37,063 nucleotides of DNA from Smithella sp. PtaU1.Bin162. GTDB taxonomy: Bacteria; Desulfobacterota; Syntrophia; Syntrophales; Smithellaceae. The notes under the pieces were generated by a model, which was not told where the DNA came from, ran no database searches, and worked only from the letters and a program-made list of their open reading frames with translations. A program made the position numbers and the translations under genes. The number at the start of each line of letters is the position of its first letter. Position 1 is the first letter of the stretch. Of this stretch, positions 1 through 6,554 are shown in pieces. Location of the stretch: positions 1-37,063 of the forward strand of contig MVRV01000122.1 of the NCBI GenBank assembly GCA_002068015.1, written 5' to 3'.

Positions 1-52
1 ATTCTCCTTTATGGTTTCCCGATGTATATCACAAAATCGATAATAACGCTAG

Positions 53-778
53 TTATTTATGGGACAGTACGCTAGCTTCACGCCCTAATAGATTACCTTC
101 GGTAAGGAGCTTATATATCATTATTGGGAGAGTAACTTCATATAACATAAGCTGAGGAGCAGCCAATTGCATAATTTTTATGAGGTCTTCATCATCAGGG
201 ACTAGTTGATGAATAACAGCTTTTTCTTCTGTGGCATGAGCACACCAATCGGGAGGACTGACAGAATATTGTCCCGAACAAGGCAACGGCCGAACTGCAT
301 AAATAAAACAAGTATTATTTACGAGAAAGGGACACGGAATATTCATCTCAAGATAACGTGTGGACAATGGTCTGGTGACTGCTATGATATCATTGATTGG
401 CATTGATGACGAGAAGGCCTGGGTTCGTGTGTGATCTATGATATTTGAAATATTATACCCTTTATGACGCCACTTTTCGTAGTTATGAATAAATGTCTTC
501 AGCAATTCCTTATTGTTATATAAGTAATCAACTATCACCATACCATGAGCCAATGGCACAGCCACATAGTGGAAACAACAATAAGTACACTCCTTCCGGC
601 AGGTTATCATCTCACCTTTTGAGGTAAGAGTTTTTATTAGAGAATTGTAACTATTATTGCGAGCTTGGATAAGGGATTTCCGATATTTTCCACAGTATTC
701 CCTGCGCCATGCCCCATATGAACCGATATTTTCTTTTGCCTCAATTTTCTCAATTTGCCAATAACGGGTTTTCGCCAT
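53..778 (-). CDS. YkgJ-family cysteine-cluster protein
   Basis: About 241 residues, function unknown. A first cluster C-x3-C-x2-C-C (about residues 60-68) is followed by CPFL, then C-x-IY-x2-RP-x2-C, the signature of the YkgJ/UPF0153 family, whose members are thought to bind a metal or Fe-S centre through these cysteines. No signal peptide or membrane segment is visible, so it is probably cytoplasmic. I place the start at the ATG at 778 because a GAGG ribosome site precedes it by five bases; an upstream TTG at 799 is in frame but has no convincing site. It is followed on the same strand by nothing within the window and lies 100 bases beyond the end of the biotin carboxylase gene, so it may be its own unit. 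The family call is solid; no partner or substrate can be inferred. Confidence 0.8.
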   Translation of the reverse strand: MAKTRYWQIEKIEAKENIGSYGAWRREYCGKYRKSLIQARNNSYNSLIKTLTSKGEMITCRKECTYCCFHYVAVPLAHGMVIVDYLYNNKELLKTFIHNYEKWRHKGYNISNIIDHTRTQAFSSSMPINDIIAVTRPLSTRYLEMNIPCPFLVNNTCFIYAVRPLPCSGQYSVSPPDWCAHATEEKAVIHQLVPDDEDLIKIMQLAAPQLMLYEVTLPIMIYKLLTEGNLLGREASVLSHK

Positions 779-878
779 TTTAGTCCTCAGACAACCCAAT
801 TGGATAAGACTTATCTGTTTTGAATTCTCTATGCAGTCAGAATCTTCTTATTGATAACTCTTGCCTTGCCTAACTCTC

Positions 879-2246
879 TTATTTAATTGATTCTACAAAC
901 TTGGGTAAAACTGTATTTTCTATCCACTTAATGTGTACATCTCCTGTAGCAAACTCAGGCTGCTCAATCAAGAACTGCAGGAAGGGTATATTCGTTTCTA
1001 CCCCCTCGATTTTAAAATCCGCCAGTGCAGTTTTCATATTCGCTAATGCTTCTGCACGGGTATTGCCTGTAGTAATCAGCTTGCCTAATAATGAATCATA
1101 GTAAGGACTGATCTCGTATCCCTGATAACAGTGTGTGTCTACCCGGACATTATTGCCTTTAGGCAAAGCAAACTTTGTAATGAGACCAGGCGATGGCATA
1201 AAATCATCCTTGGCATCATCGGCTGTTACTCGACATTCGATAGCATGCCCCTTGAATTTAATGTCTTCTTGCTTCAGTGAGAGGGGGGCTCCAAAGGCAA
1301 CCTGAATCTGCTCCTTTACCAAGTCCACTCCAGTTATTTCCTCGGTGACAGGGTGTTCAACCTGGATACGAGTATTCACTTCCATAAAATAAAATTCATT
1401 ACGATCCTTATCAACTAAGAATTCCACTGTACCCGCATTGTTGTAACCAATACTTGAAGTAAGAGCTACGGCCGCGTCAAGCATTTTATTCCTTAAATCA
1501 TCGGGAAGATTGTGCGGAGGAGCTTCTTCGATTACTTTCTGGTAACGCCTCTGTGCGGAACAGTCTCTTTGTCCTAAATGGATTACGTTCCCGAAATTAT
1601 CTCCGATTACCTGTACTTCCACATGCCGGGCATTCTGCACATATCGCTCTACAAATAGAGTCGCATCACCAAAGAATTGTAGTGCTTCATTAGAAGACAT
1701 ATCGAAAGCATTTTTCAAATTTTTTTGTTCCGTGACAATACGCATCCCACGGCCACCACCGCCGGCAGCCGCCTTGAAAATAACAGGAAACCCTACTTTT
1801 TGAACTTCAGCTTCTACATCAACAAAACTGCTAAGACCTTCGCTACCATCGATCATGGGAACATGGCTCTTTTTGGCCAGACTTCGCGCACTTATTTTGT
1901 CCCCCAATTGCTTCATAGTTTCTGAGCGTGGACCAATAAAAATTATCCCATTTTTCTCACATGCCTCAGGCAAAGCCGCATTTTCAGCAAGGAACCCATA
2001 TCCCGGGTGAATTGTATCGGCACCTGTTTCTAAGGCAGCATTAATAATCTTCGGAATATTAAGATAACTCAAATTAACCTTAGGAGGGCCAATACAGACA
2101 ACCTTGTCGGCGAATTTTGCCCCCATACTTTCCTTATCAGCTTCTGAAACAACTAATACTGTTTCTATATCAAGATCCTTGCAGGCTTTGATAATGCGGA
2201 CGGCAATCTCTCCTCTGTTTGCTACAAGTACTTTTCTTTTTTTCAT
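879..2246 (-). CDS. accC: biotin carboxylase subunit (AccC/PycA type)
   Basis: About 455 residues, close to the roughly 450 of stand-alone biotin carboxylases. It carboxylates the biotin of a carrier protein with ATP and bicarbonate. Visible in order: the N-terminal ANRGEIA-x-RI motif, an ATP-grasp domain with the glycine-rich loop AAAGGGGRGM, HVEVQ, and the catalytic MEVNTRIQVEHPVTE segment containing the Glu and Arg used in catalysis; the C-terminal biotin carboxylase domain follows. The ATG at 2246 is preferred over an in-frame GTG at 2258 because GAGGTG and AAGGA precede it. It is the last gene of a carboxyltransferase-carrier-carboxylase unit, with a small hairpin (2323-2349) in the 133-base gap before it. 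Because the partner is pyruvate-carboxylase-like, it may serve that enzyme rather than acetyl-CoA carboxylase; sequence alone does not separate accC from pycA. Catalytic residues look intact. Confidence 0.9.
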   Translation of the reverse strand: MKKRKVLVANRGEIAVRIIKACKDLDIETVLVVSEADKESMGAKFADKVVCIGPPKVNLSYLNIPKIINAALETGADTIHPGYGFLAENAALPEACEKNGIIFIGPRSETMKQLGDKISARSLAKKSHVPMIDGSEGLSSFVDVEAEVQKVGFPVIFKAAAGGGGRGMRIVTEQKNLKNAFDMSSNEALQFFGDATLFVERYVQNARHVEVQVIGDNFGNVIHLGQRDCSAQRRYQKVIEEAPPHNLPDDLRNKMLDAAVALTSSIGYNNAGTVEFLVDKDRNEFYFMEVNTRIQVEHPVTEEITGVDLVKEQIQVAFGAPLSLKQEDIKFKGHAIECRVTADDAKDDFMPSPGLITKFALPKGNNVRVDTHCYQGYEISPYYDSLLGKLITTGNTRAEALANMKTALADFKIEGVETNIPFLQFLIEQPEFATGDVHIKWIENTVLPKFVESIK

Positions 2247-2322
2247 AAATCCTTTCACCTCAACATATCAAGAAGGAATTTCTCATCCCTTCTCGCTTTA
2301 CCATGTATTTAATTTAATCAGA

Positions 2323-2349
2323 CTGGTGGCTATTGTTCATAACCACCAG
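2323..2349 (-). other. intergenic hairpin before biotin carboxylase
   Basis: Arms CTGGTGG (2323-2329) and CCACCAG (2343-2349) enclose a 13-base loop in the gap between the carrier and carboxylase genes. No T-run follows on the minus strand, so it is more likely an RNA-stability or partial attenuation element than a full terminator. Confidence 0.4.
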
Positions 2350-2379
2350 CCTAAAATTATCCCTCGCGGGTTTGTATGA

Positions 2380-2646
2380 TTATTTCTCTGGTCTGATGAG
2401 CATTAACACATCTCCCTTTTTTACATAGTTTTCGTTCTGCGCAACAATCTTCACTACCTTCCCTTTGACAGCGGCAGGGACAGAACGGAAACACTTCATT
2501 ATCTCCAATAAGCAAACTACTGAATCTTCATTAACCTGAGAACCTTCCTCTACAAAAGGAGGATCTCCAGGACTGGGTCTGCGATAGAAAACACTGGTTA
2601 CCGCTGCTTCAATTGCCACGAGGCCATCTGCACGTTCTGCACTCAT
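2380..2646 (-). CDS. biotin carboxyl carrier protein
   Basis: About 88 residues forming one biotinyl/lipoyl domain. It carries carboxybiotin between the carboxylase (879-2246) and the carboxyltransferase (2794-4293). The biotin lysine is K51 in EIMKCF. The usual motif is (E/V)AMKM, so Ile replaces Ala and Cys replaces the Met after the lysine. Before it is a SPGDPPFVEEG loop resembling the protruding thumb of AccB, and after it the G-x-V ... NENYVKKGDVL pattern of the second half-barrel. I start at the ATG at 2646 because GGGAGG lies seven bases upstream; an upstream ATG at 2691 adds 15 residues but has no good ribosome site. There is no long Pro/Ala-rich N-terminal linker as in AccB. Carrier function is confident; the motif change is worth noting. 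Confidence 0.88.
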   Translation of the reverse strand: MSAERADGLVAIEAAVTSVFYRRPSPGDPPFVEEGSQVNEDSVVCLLEIMKCFRSVPAAVKGKVVKIVAQNENYVKKGDVLMLIRPEK

Positions 2647-2697
2647 AAAACTTACCTCCCGATTTCTAATAACTAATTTTTTGATACTCATTGATCT

Positions 2698-2743
2698 TCA
2701 GTTGCCTGAAACTATATAAACTGAAAAGGTTTCAGGCAACTGA
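2698..2743 (-). other. strong 15-bp hairpin between carboxyltransferase and carrier genes
   Basis: A perfect inverted repeat with arms at 2698-2712 and 2729-2743 (core GTTGCCTGAAAC / GTTTCAGGCAAC) and a 16-base loop sits in the 147-base gap between the two carboxylase genes. No T-run follows in either direction. It could be an mRNA processing or stabilising structure that sets subunit ratios, or a binding site; I cannot tell which. Confidence 0.6.
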
Positions 2744-2793
2744 TACCTTTTCTCAATTCATTAAAACAGGTTAATACCCACTGTAAACCTTCT

Positions 2794-4293
2794 CTATAAA
2801 TACTTCCTGTAAGATTCAGGTCCACCCGGGGTCACATTCTTCAGATCCTCATCGCCCTTCATAACTACTCTCAGTGCCCACGTTTCGAGGTCGGCATCGG
2901 GCGGCAGACCAAATCTTTTCTTACATTCTGCTTCCGACGGTTCTGAATTTATATTCGCGACCAAATTGTCAGCTATTTTCTGAATCCTTTTAGCCGGAGG
3001 AAGACTCAAAAGCTTATCTTTGAGGTTTTGATCCATATGATTCACCCCAGACTCTTCAATACCGTAAATACCGGCAGCAAACTCGACCAAGGCGTCAATG
3101 CATTGTACCCAGCGTCCCAGCTGCACATTAAGAACAGCCTGAGTTACAATGAACTGTGAGAAGGGGGTAATCATGATGGGATACCCTAGCTCTTTCAAAA
3201 TAAGAGGGATTTCCTCCAGTACATCCTGCAACTTGTCCTGGAGGCCTAATTGCGCCAGCTGTGTTGTGGTATTGGAAATAACGCCCCCGGGCACCTGGTG
3301 TTTATAGGTTTGTAAATCAAAGGGCAGTGGCTGAACATCAACTGGATGCCCATAAGCCTTCGCTATTCTCCTGAGACGATCCTCTATGACTTTAACTTTT
3401 TCCAGATCGATGTTATGGGGTATGCCCATTTGTTCCGCATTCTTGACGACATTGTAGACTGAAACGTGGGATGAGCCATATGCCAGAGGAGGAATGCAGG
3501 TGGTAATTTTCCTTATTCCCAACTCCATGGCCACCACTGCGTTATATGATTGTTCGCCGTTCATGCCGTGCATATGGATCTCGAGAGGTGTACCGTCGGC
3601 AGCCGCCTGCATCGCGGGAACGAGCTTTCTGATACGCTCCGCAACCAGCAAACCATCCACATCCTTGATACATATACTTATGGGCTTATATTTCTCAACA
3701 ATGTGTTTCACACGAGAGGTGTAGAACTCTTCGTTATGACGGGGACTGTGCCCGATGGCCATATAAGGTATTGGTTCTATTCCCAGCGATCGGAACATTG
3801 GGAATAATACCGGGAATGTGTTCTTGATCTCATCTTCAGTACAGCACATCAGCATATACCGCTGAAGCTGCGGCAACCATTCTTTACATTGCCGATAATA
3901 CATCGATACCATTGTTTTATTTTCAGCTGGTCCCGCGACTTCCAACGACATGCCCATAGATACCGTGCTAATAATCGTTTTTGAATCTTTCAGCTTATCT
4001 CTCCACAACTTATACAGGAGACGAGGGTCTTCCTTAAAGAAGCGAGCGCTAACTGTAGGCTGCCCAGGATGATGAGGAAGATTCAATTGATCATAGCCAA
4101 CTTCGCTTATTTCGCGCAGAACAGGCTCAAACATATGGTAGCTTATCATCATTCCCCACAGGCTCTGTGTTCCATCACGCAGCGTTTCGTCGACCAACTT
4201 CAGTGGGCCATTGTCCGCCGCAGCAGTGCAACCACCTATTGTGCAGCTACCAACTTGAATATCACTGGCGGAACCGATTTTCTCTTTAACCAT
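2794..4293 (-). CDS. pyruvate-carboxylase-type carboxyltransferase subunit, divergent
   Basis: 499 residues. Members of this HMGL-like TIM-barrel family (pyruvate carboxylase B, oxaloacetate decarboxylase alpha, transcarboxylase 5S) move CO2 from carboxybiotin to a small oxo-acid or the reverse. The metal ligands appear present: D40 in ETLRDGTQS, K210 in CIKDVDGLL (the normally carbamylated Lys), and H240/H242 in IHMHG. The active-site motif differs from the usual RDAHQSLxATR: here it is RDGTQSLWGMM, and the usual G-x-SQP substrate loop reads AYGSSHVS. A post-carboxyltransferase helical domain fills the C-terminus, with no fused biotin domain. The start has a textbook AAGGAGGAGG site. It is the first gene of the carboxylase unit, downstream of the sigma-54 promoter at 4420-4434. 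The acceptor may not be pyruvate; a 2-oxo acid is a guess. No membrane Na+-pump subunit is nearby. Confidence 0.85.
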   Translation of the reverse strand: MVKEKIGSASDIQVGSCTIGGCTAAADNGPLKLVDETLRDGTQSLWGMMISYHMFEPVLREISEVGYDQLNLPHHPGQPTVSARFFKEDPRLLYKLWRDKLKDSKTIISTVSMGMSLEVAGPAENKTMVSMYYRQCKEWLPQLQRYMLMCCTEDEIKNTFPVLFPMFRSLGIEPIPYMAIGHSPRHNEEFYTSRVKHIVEKYKPISICIKDVDGLLVAERIRKLVPAMQAAADGTPLEIHMHGMNGEQSYNAVVAMELGIRKITTCIPPLAYGSSHVSVYNVVKNAEQMGIPHNIDLEKVKVIEDRLRRIAKAYGHPVDVQPLPFDLQTYKHQVPGGVISNTTTQLAQLGLQDKLQDVLEEIPLILKELGYPIMITPFSQFIVTQAVLNVQLGRWVQCIDALVEFAAGIYGIEESGVNHMDQNLKDKLLSLPPAKRIQKIADNLVANINSEPSEAECKKRFGLPPDADLETWALRVVMKGDEDLKNVTPGGPESYRKYL

Positions 4294-4419
4294 AAAAATT
4301 ACCTCCTCCTTTAGTAATTTAAGTTTACAAACTTACACACATCTACAAGCATCACTATGCTAATAGTGCCTCAAAAATATAGCTACAGCCTTACCTGGGC
4401 CACCGTGACAATTCTTACA

Positions 4420-4434
4420 GCACAGACTGTGCCA
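4420..4434 (-). promoter_or_regulatory. sigma-54 (-24/-12) promoter for the carboxylase genes
   Basis: On the minus strand the site reads TGGCAC-N5-GTGC, with the invariant GG and GC at the correct spacing and one departure from the TGGCAC-N5-TTGC consensus. It lies 127 bases before the carboxyltransferase start and below a GTAAC-box array, as expected for an enhancer-dependent promoter. The site is also a near-palindrome, so an operator is an alternative. Confidence 0.7.
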
Positions 4435-4544
4435 TTTATTATTCAATTGTATTGAGTTACGTATTTAGTTGATATTACAATGAAACATTAATATGTAGGG
4501 ATGATAATAAGCAGAGTCATTAAGTGTCACATCAGAGGTTATAG

Positions 4545-4574
4545 TGTAACAGTTAGCGTAACAACACTGTTACA
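4545..4574 (-). promoter_or_regulatory. GTAAC-box array, probable activator binding site
   Basis: Two direct GTAAC boxes 12 bases apart (4546 and 4558) and an inverted GTTAC (4569-4573); the outer copies form a TGTAACAG ... CTGTTACA dyad. It lies about 110-140 bases upstream of the sigma-54 promoter at 4420-4434. The same GTAAC-N7-GTAAC arrangement recurs at 6374-6390. A run of T after 4574 means a plus-strand terminator is an alternative reading of the dyad, though its stem is AT-rich. Confidence 0.55.
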
Positions 4575-4689
4575 TTTTTTTTACTTTCTTCCTGATCAGG
4601 TTAAGATTTCCATTAAGTGTTTTTGTGTCGGATAGGTGATTTTTTTGGATGGCAGGAAGATGTGACCATTATTATAGTGATTTGAGTAA

Positions 4690-4869
4690 TCCCAGATAGC
4701 CGCTGATGCCATTCAAATCCACGTTGGTTACGGTTATTGCTCGGAATATGCTGCCTCCCGCCATTATCTGGATCAGAAACTATGGGATATCGGCGCCGGC
4801 ACTTCCGAAATTCGTCGGATGATTATTGCCCGGGAACTTATGTGCGATAATTTCCAAAGTGCACGTTAA
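4690..4869 (+). pseudogene. acyl-CoA dehydrogenase C-terminal remnant
   Basis: The plus-strand frame after a stop at 4687 reads through about 59 codons ending in TAA at 4867-4869. It matches the extreme C-terminus of a standard acyl-CoA dehydrogenase: AIQIHVGYGYCSEY (usually QI-x-GGxGY-x-x-EY), LWDIGAGTSEIRRMIIAREL, then the end. The catalytic Glu region and everything upstream are missing. It belongs to the usual ~380-residue type, not to the 605-residue type intact at 11188-13005, so it is not a simple fragment of that gene. It is followed by a hairpin (4889-4921), probably its old terminator. Confidence 0.8.
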
Positions 4870-4888
4870 TACAACCATATAATTCTTA

Positions 4889-4921
4889 TTGCAGCCACAC
4901 GGGTAATCGGTGTGGCTGCAA
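4889..4921 (+). terminator. hairpin terminator behind the acyl-CoA dehydrogenase remnant
   Basis: A perfect 12-bp inverted repeat (TTGCAGCCACAC / GTGTGGCTGCAA) with a 9-base loop, followed by TATTTTCTG, starts 20 bases after the remnant's stop codon. GC-rich stem plus a short T-rich tail fits a rho-independent terminator on the plus strand, now orphaned. Confidence 0.65.
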
Positions 4922-5206
4922 TATTTTCTGTCATAGCAAATTTAACTTTAGCCTTAAATTTGATACATTATTAAAGTTTTAAGGAATAGCTGCCGCATGC
5001 TACCTTCAACGCAACCATTGGTAACGAACCCTATGTTTCGAGGTAGAATGTTCTTAATATATAAATAAACATTTTAATACTGCCTCTCGCAAAAAGAAAG
5101 TTCTTGTCAAAAACAATTAGATCAAACAAACGGTTAATAAATGATTATCGAAAAAAGTTGCTTTTACCTTTATAAATTTGATAAAAATAAGTAAAATACC
5201 ATAAAA
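4922..5206. other. AT-rich stretch without recognised genes
   Basis: No plausible coding frame, RNA gene or promoter was recognised in these 285 bases between the old terminator and the truncated transposase. The left end of the IS element is not present here; the break seems to lie at about 5205. Confidence 0.5.
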
Positions 5207-5578
5207 ATGAACATGCGGGCAGTTGCCGCCAAACGACCTGCGGCTGGCCTTATCCACCATTTCGATCGTGTAAGCCAGTATTGCGCCCAAGAATATGGAT
5301 TATTGCTTGGCCGGTTCGGGATGAAGGCATCTATGAGTCGGGAAGGTAATTGCTACGATAACGCCCCCATGGAAAGCTTCTGGGGTGTACTCAAAAACGA
5401 ACAGTCTCATCATTGCCGGTATGCAACAAGGCGGGAGGTTGTACAGGACATTACAGAATACATCGAGATTTTTTATAACCGGCAGAGAAAGCAGTCCAGG
5501 CTCGGGTTTCTTTCTTCGGCTGCTTTTGAACGATGTTTCTATGAAAAACTGCTTGCAGCATGAATACTTTGGTGTCCA
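5207..5578 (+). mobile_element. IS3-family element, right-end remnant (orfB C-terminus plus terminal repeat)
   Basis: The frame 5207-5563 encodes about 118 residues matching the C-terminal half of an IS3-family orfB transposase: GLIHHFDRVSQY (the second catalytic Asp, usually HSDRGSQY), SMSREGNCYDNAPMESFWGVLKNE (with the catalytic Glu), and YNRQRKQSRLGF. The N-terminal half with the first Asp and all of orfA are gone, so it cannot transpose on its own. After the stop comes TTTGGTGTCCA (5568-5578), the inverted terminal repeat; its inner bases match the repeat at 19161-19170. Immediately beyond it lies a truncated beta-keto acid cleavage gene, so the insertion probably cut that gene. Confidence 0.85.
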
Positions 5579-5831
5579 CTATTGACGACCGACCTCATAT
5601 AGAGGTTATCTTCCAAGCCTACCCGTATATTGCCACCGAGAAGCATTGACTGGATACACATTGAAAATTGGTCGCGCCCTGCAACACAAACAGAATACTT
5701 GAAGTCACAAATCTGTCTCCGTGCATAGTCAAACAGAAACATCAGATTTTCAGGGCCAGGTGTAATTCCGCCCAGAACTCCCGTGACAAACTGTAAGTAA
5801 ACAGGCTTCTCAATATAACCCTTAATTTGTC
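5579..5831 (-). pseudogene. beta-keto acid cleavage enzyme (BKACE) remnant
   Basis: The minus-strand frame from about 5831 gives QIKGYIEKPVYLQFVTGVLGG, then FLFDYARRQ, MCIQSMLLGGNIRVGLEDNLYM, where it runs into the IS3 end at 5578. It aligns with the C-terminal third of the intact BKACE at 13022-13939 (for example IKPPVYLQFVTGILGG and LLLRGNVRVGMEDNL) but differs at roughly half of the positions, so it is a separate paralogue rather than a recent copy. The N-terminal zinc-site half is absent and a stop precedes the fragment. Confidence 0.8.
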
Positions 5832-5926
5832 ACCCTGAACTCGTTTCAAGGCGACATAAACCCTTGATTTTTTAGATGTTGGATCAAGCCAGGATTCTGA
5901 ACCAAGTTCAACATGACATTCTATGC
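5830..5926. repeat. REP-like intergenic dyad, imperfect
   Basis: CACCCTGAACTCGTTTCAAGG, then after about 20 bases GATGTTGGATC ... TGAACCAAGTTCAACATGAC. Each half can fold (TGAAC-CAA-GTTCA inside the second, ATGTTG / CAACAT around it). The pattern resembles paired short hairpin repeats scattered between genes in many bacterial genomes. It appears worn, and I see no second copy in the window. Confidence 0.35.
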
Positions 5927-5962
5927 GTTTTTTGACTTAGTACGAAAATAAACCCACAACTT

Positions 5963-6004
5963 ATACTCATGCTTTGTGGTGCCCCACAGGCATGAGTATT
6001 TTTT
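5963..6004 (+). terminator. rho-independent terminator-like hairpin
   Basis: A 10-bp outer stem ATACTCATGC / GCATGAGTAT, an inner TGTGG / CCACA stem and a run of six T on the plus strand. No intact plus-strand gene ends here, and on the other side a minus-strand reading frame stops at 6003, so it may be an old terminator of the decayed region. Confidence 0.6.
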
Positions 6005-6101
6005 ATGACTTCATCAACTTTATCACCTCATTTTCGTAAGGATGAACCAGGACGCCAGCTTCGCCGCAATCTTGTTTTATGCCCTTCCCGAGCTCTCAAC
6101 C
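6003..6101 (-). pseudogene. possible C-terminal remnant of an unidentified gene
   Basis: The minus-strand frame ending at TAA 6003-6005 reads GIKQDCGEAGVLVHPYENE followed by VIKLMKS. This looks like a coding C-terminus and is followed directly by the hairpin at 5963-5999. The frame is closed by a stop about 32 codons upstream. I do not recognise the family. It lies in the decayed block and on the strand of the other minus-strand remnants. Confidence 0.25.
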
Positions 6102-6125
6102 ATTCGAGCAGTCTGTTCAGACACT

Positions 6126-6267
6126 TTATTGTGCAATGTCAGCAATCACAACGTTGGCGCCCTCACGAGCAAAAACGAGCGCAGTAGCGCGAACAATGCC
6201 TGATGCTCCTCCGGTCGGCAATGAACGCGACTTTCCCTCCATGACTTTTAGTTCCGTTAGTAGCCAC
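6126..6267 (-). pseudogene. SDR oxidoreductase N-terminal remnant, frameshifted
   Basis: A GTG at 6267 is preceded by AGGAGGT at ideal spacing. The frame starts MATNGTKSHGGKVAFI; a one-base shift near 6217-6220 then moves to the frame TGGASGIVRATALVFAREG, then ANVVIADIAQ and a stop at 6126. This is the classic start of a short-chain dehydrogenase with its TGGASGI(G) NAD(P)-binding loop. The rest of the enzyme is missing. Upstream are a sigma-54-type site (6323-6337) and GTAAC boxes, so this was once the first gene of an enhancer-dependent operon read away from the regulator gene at 6555-8510. Confidence 0.75.
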
Positions 6268-6322
6268 TTTTACCTCCTACTTTTCCTTTCGGAAATTTTA
6301 AGTTATTTGAATTTGTGAAAGA

Positions 6323-6337
6323 GCATGGAACGTGCCA
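6323..6337 (-). promoter_or_regulatory. sigma-54 (-24/-12) promoter before the SDR remnant
   Basis: The minus strand reads TGGCAC-N5-ATGC, a close match to TGGCAC-N5-TTGC with correct spacing. It lies 56 bases before the GTG of the broken SDR and below the GTAAC boxes at 6374-6419. It may still fire but now drives only damaged genes. Confidence 0.7.
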
Positions 6338-6373
6338 ATAAAAATATGCTTTATATTTTAAAATTGGGGCAGT

Positions 6374-6419
6374 GTAACGCGAGCTGTAACAATGTATCAA
6401 TGGGCAGGTCTTTGTTACA
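6374..6419 (-). promoter_or_regulatory. GTAAC-box array, probable activator binding site
   Basis: GTAAC at 6374 and 6386 (12 bases apart, the same as at 4546/4558) and an inverted TGTTACA at 6413-6419. The array is 37-82 bases upstream of the sigma-54 site at 6323-6337. The shared spacing suggests one activator for both promoters; the neighbouring regulator at 6555-8510 is the natural candidate. Confidence 0.55.
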
Positions 6420-6554
6420 GGAAAAAGACCACCGGGTTCCAGATGTACCCATCCCCTGACCAATCGGATCTTCTTGGCCAAGTTGTCAAAAGTAAAAGGG
6501 GGCAAGCCTGACCTGGTAGTTGCTTTGAGGTGGAATTTAAAGGTAATATACTAG

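Noticed and set aside
4545-4582. TGTAACAG dyad plus T-run as a plus-strand terminator
   Set aside because: No plus-strand gene ends here and the stem is AT-rich; the repeated GTAAC spacing at a second promoter favours an activator site.
6005-6505. Several 60-80-codon frames on both strands in the scar region
   Set aside because: They cross the terminator hairpin, the SDR remnant and the promoter elements and show no family features.
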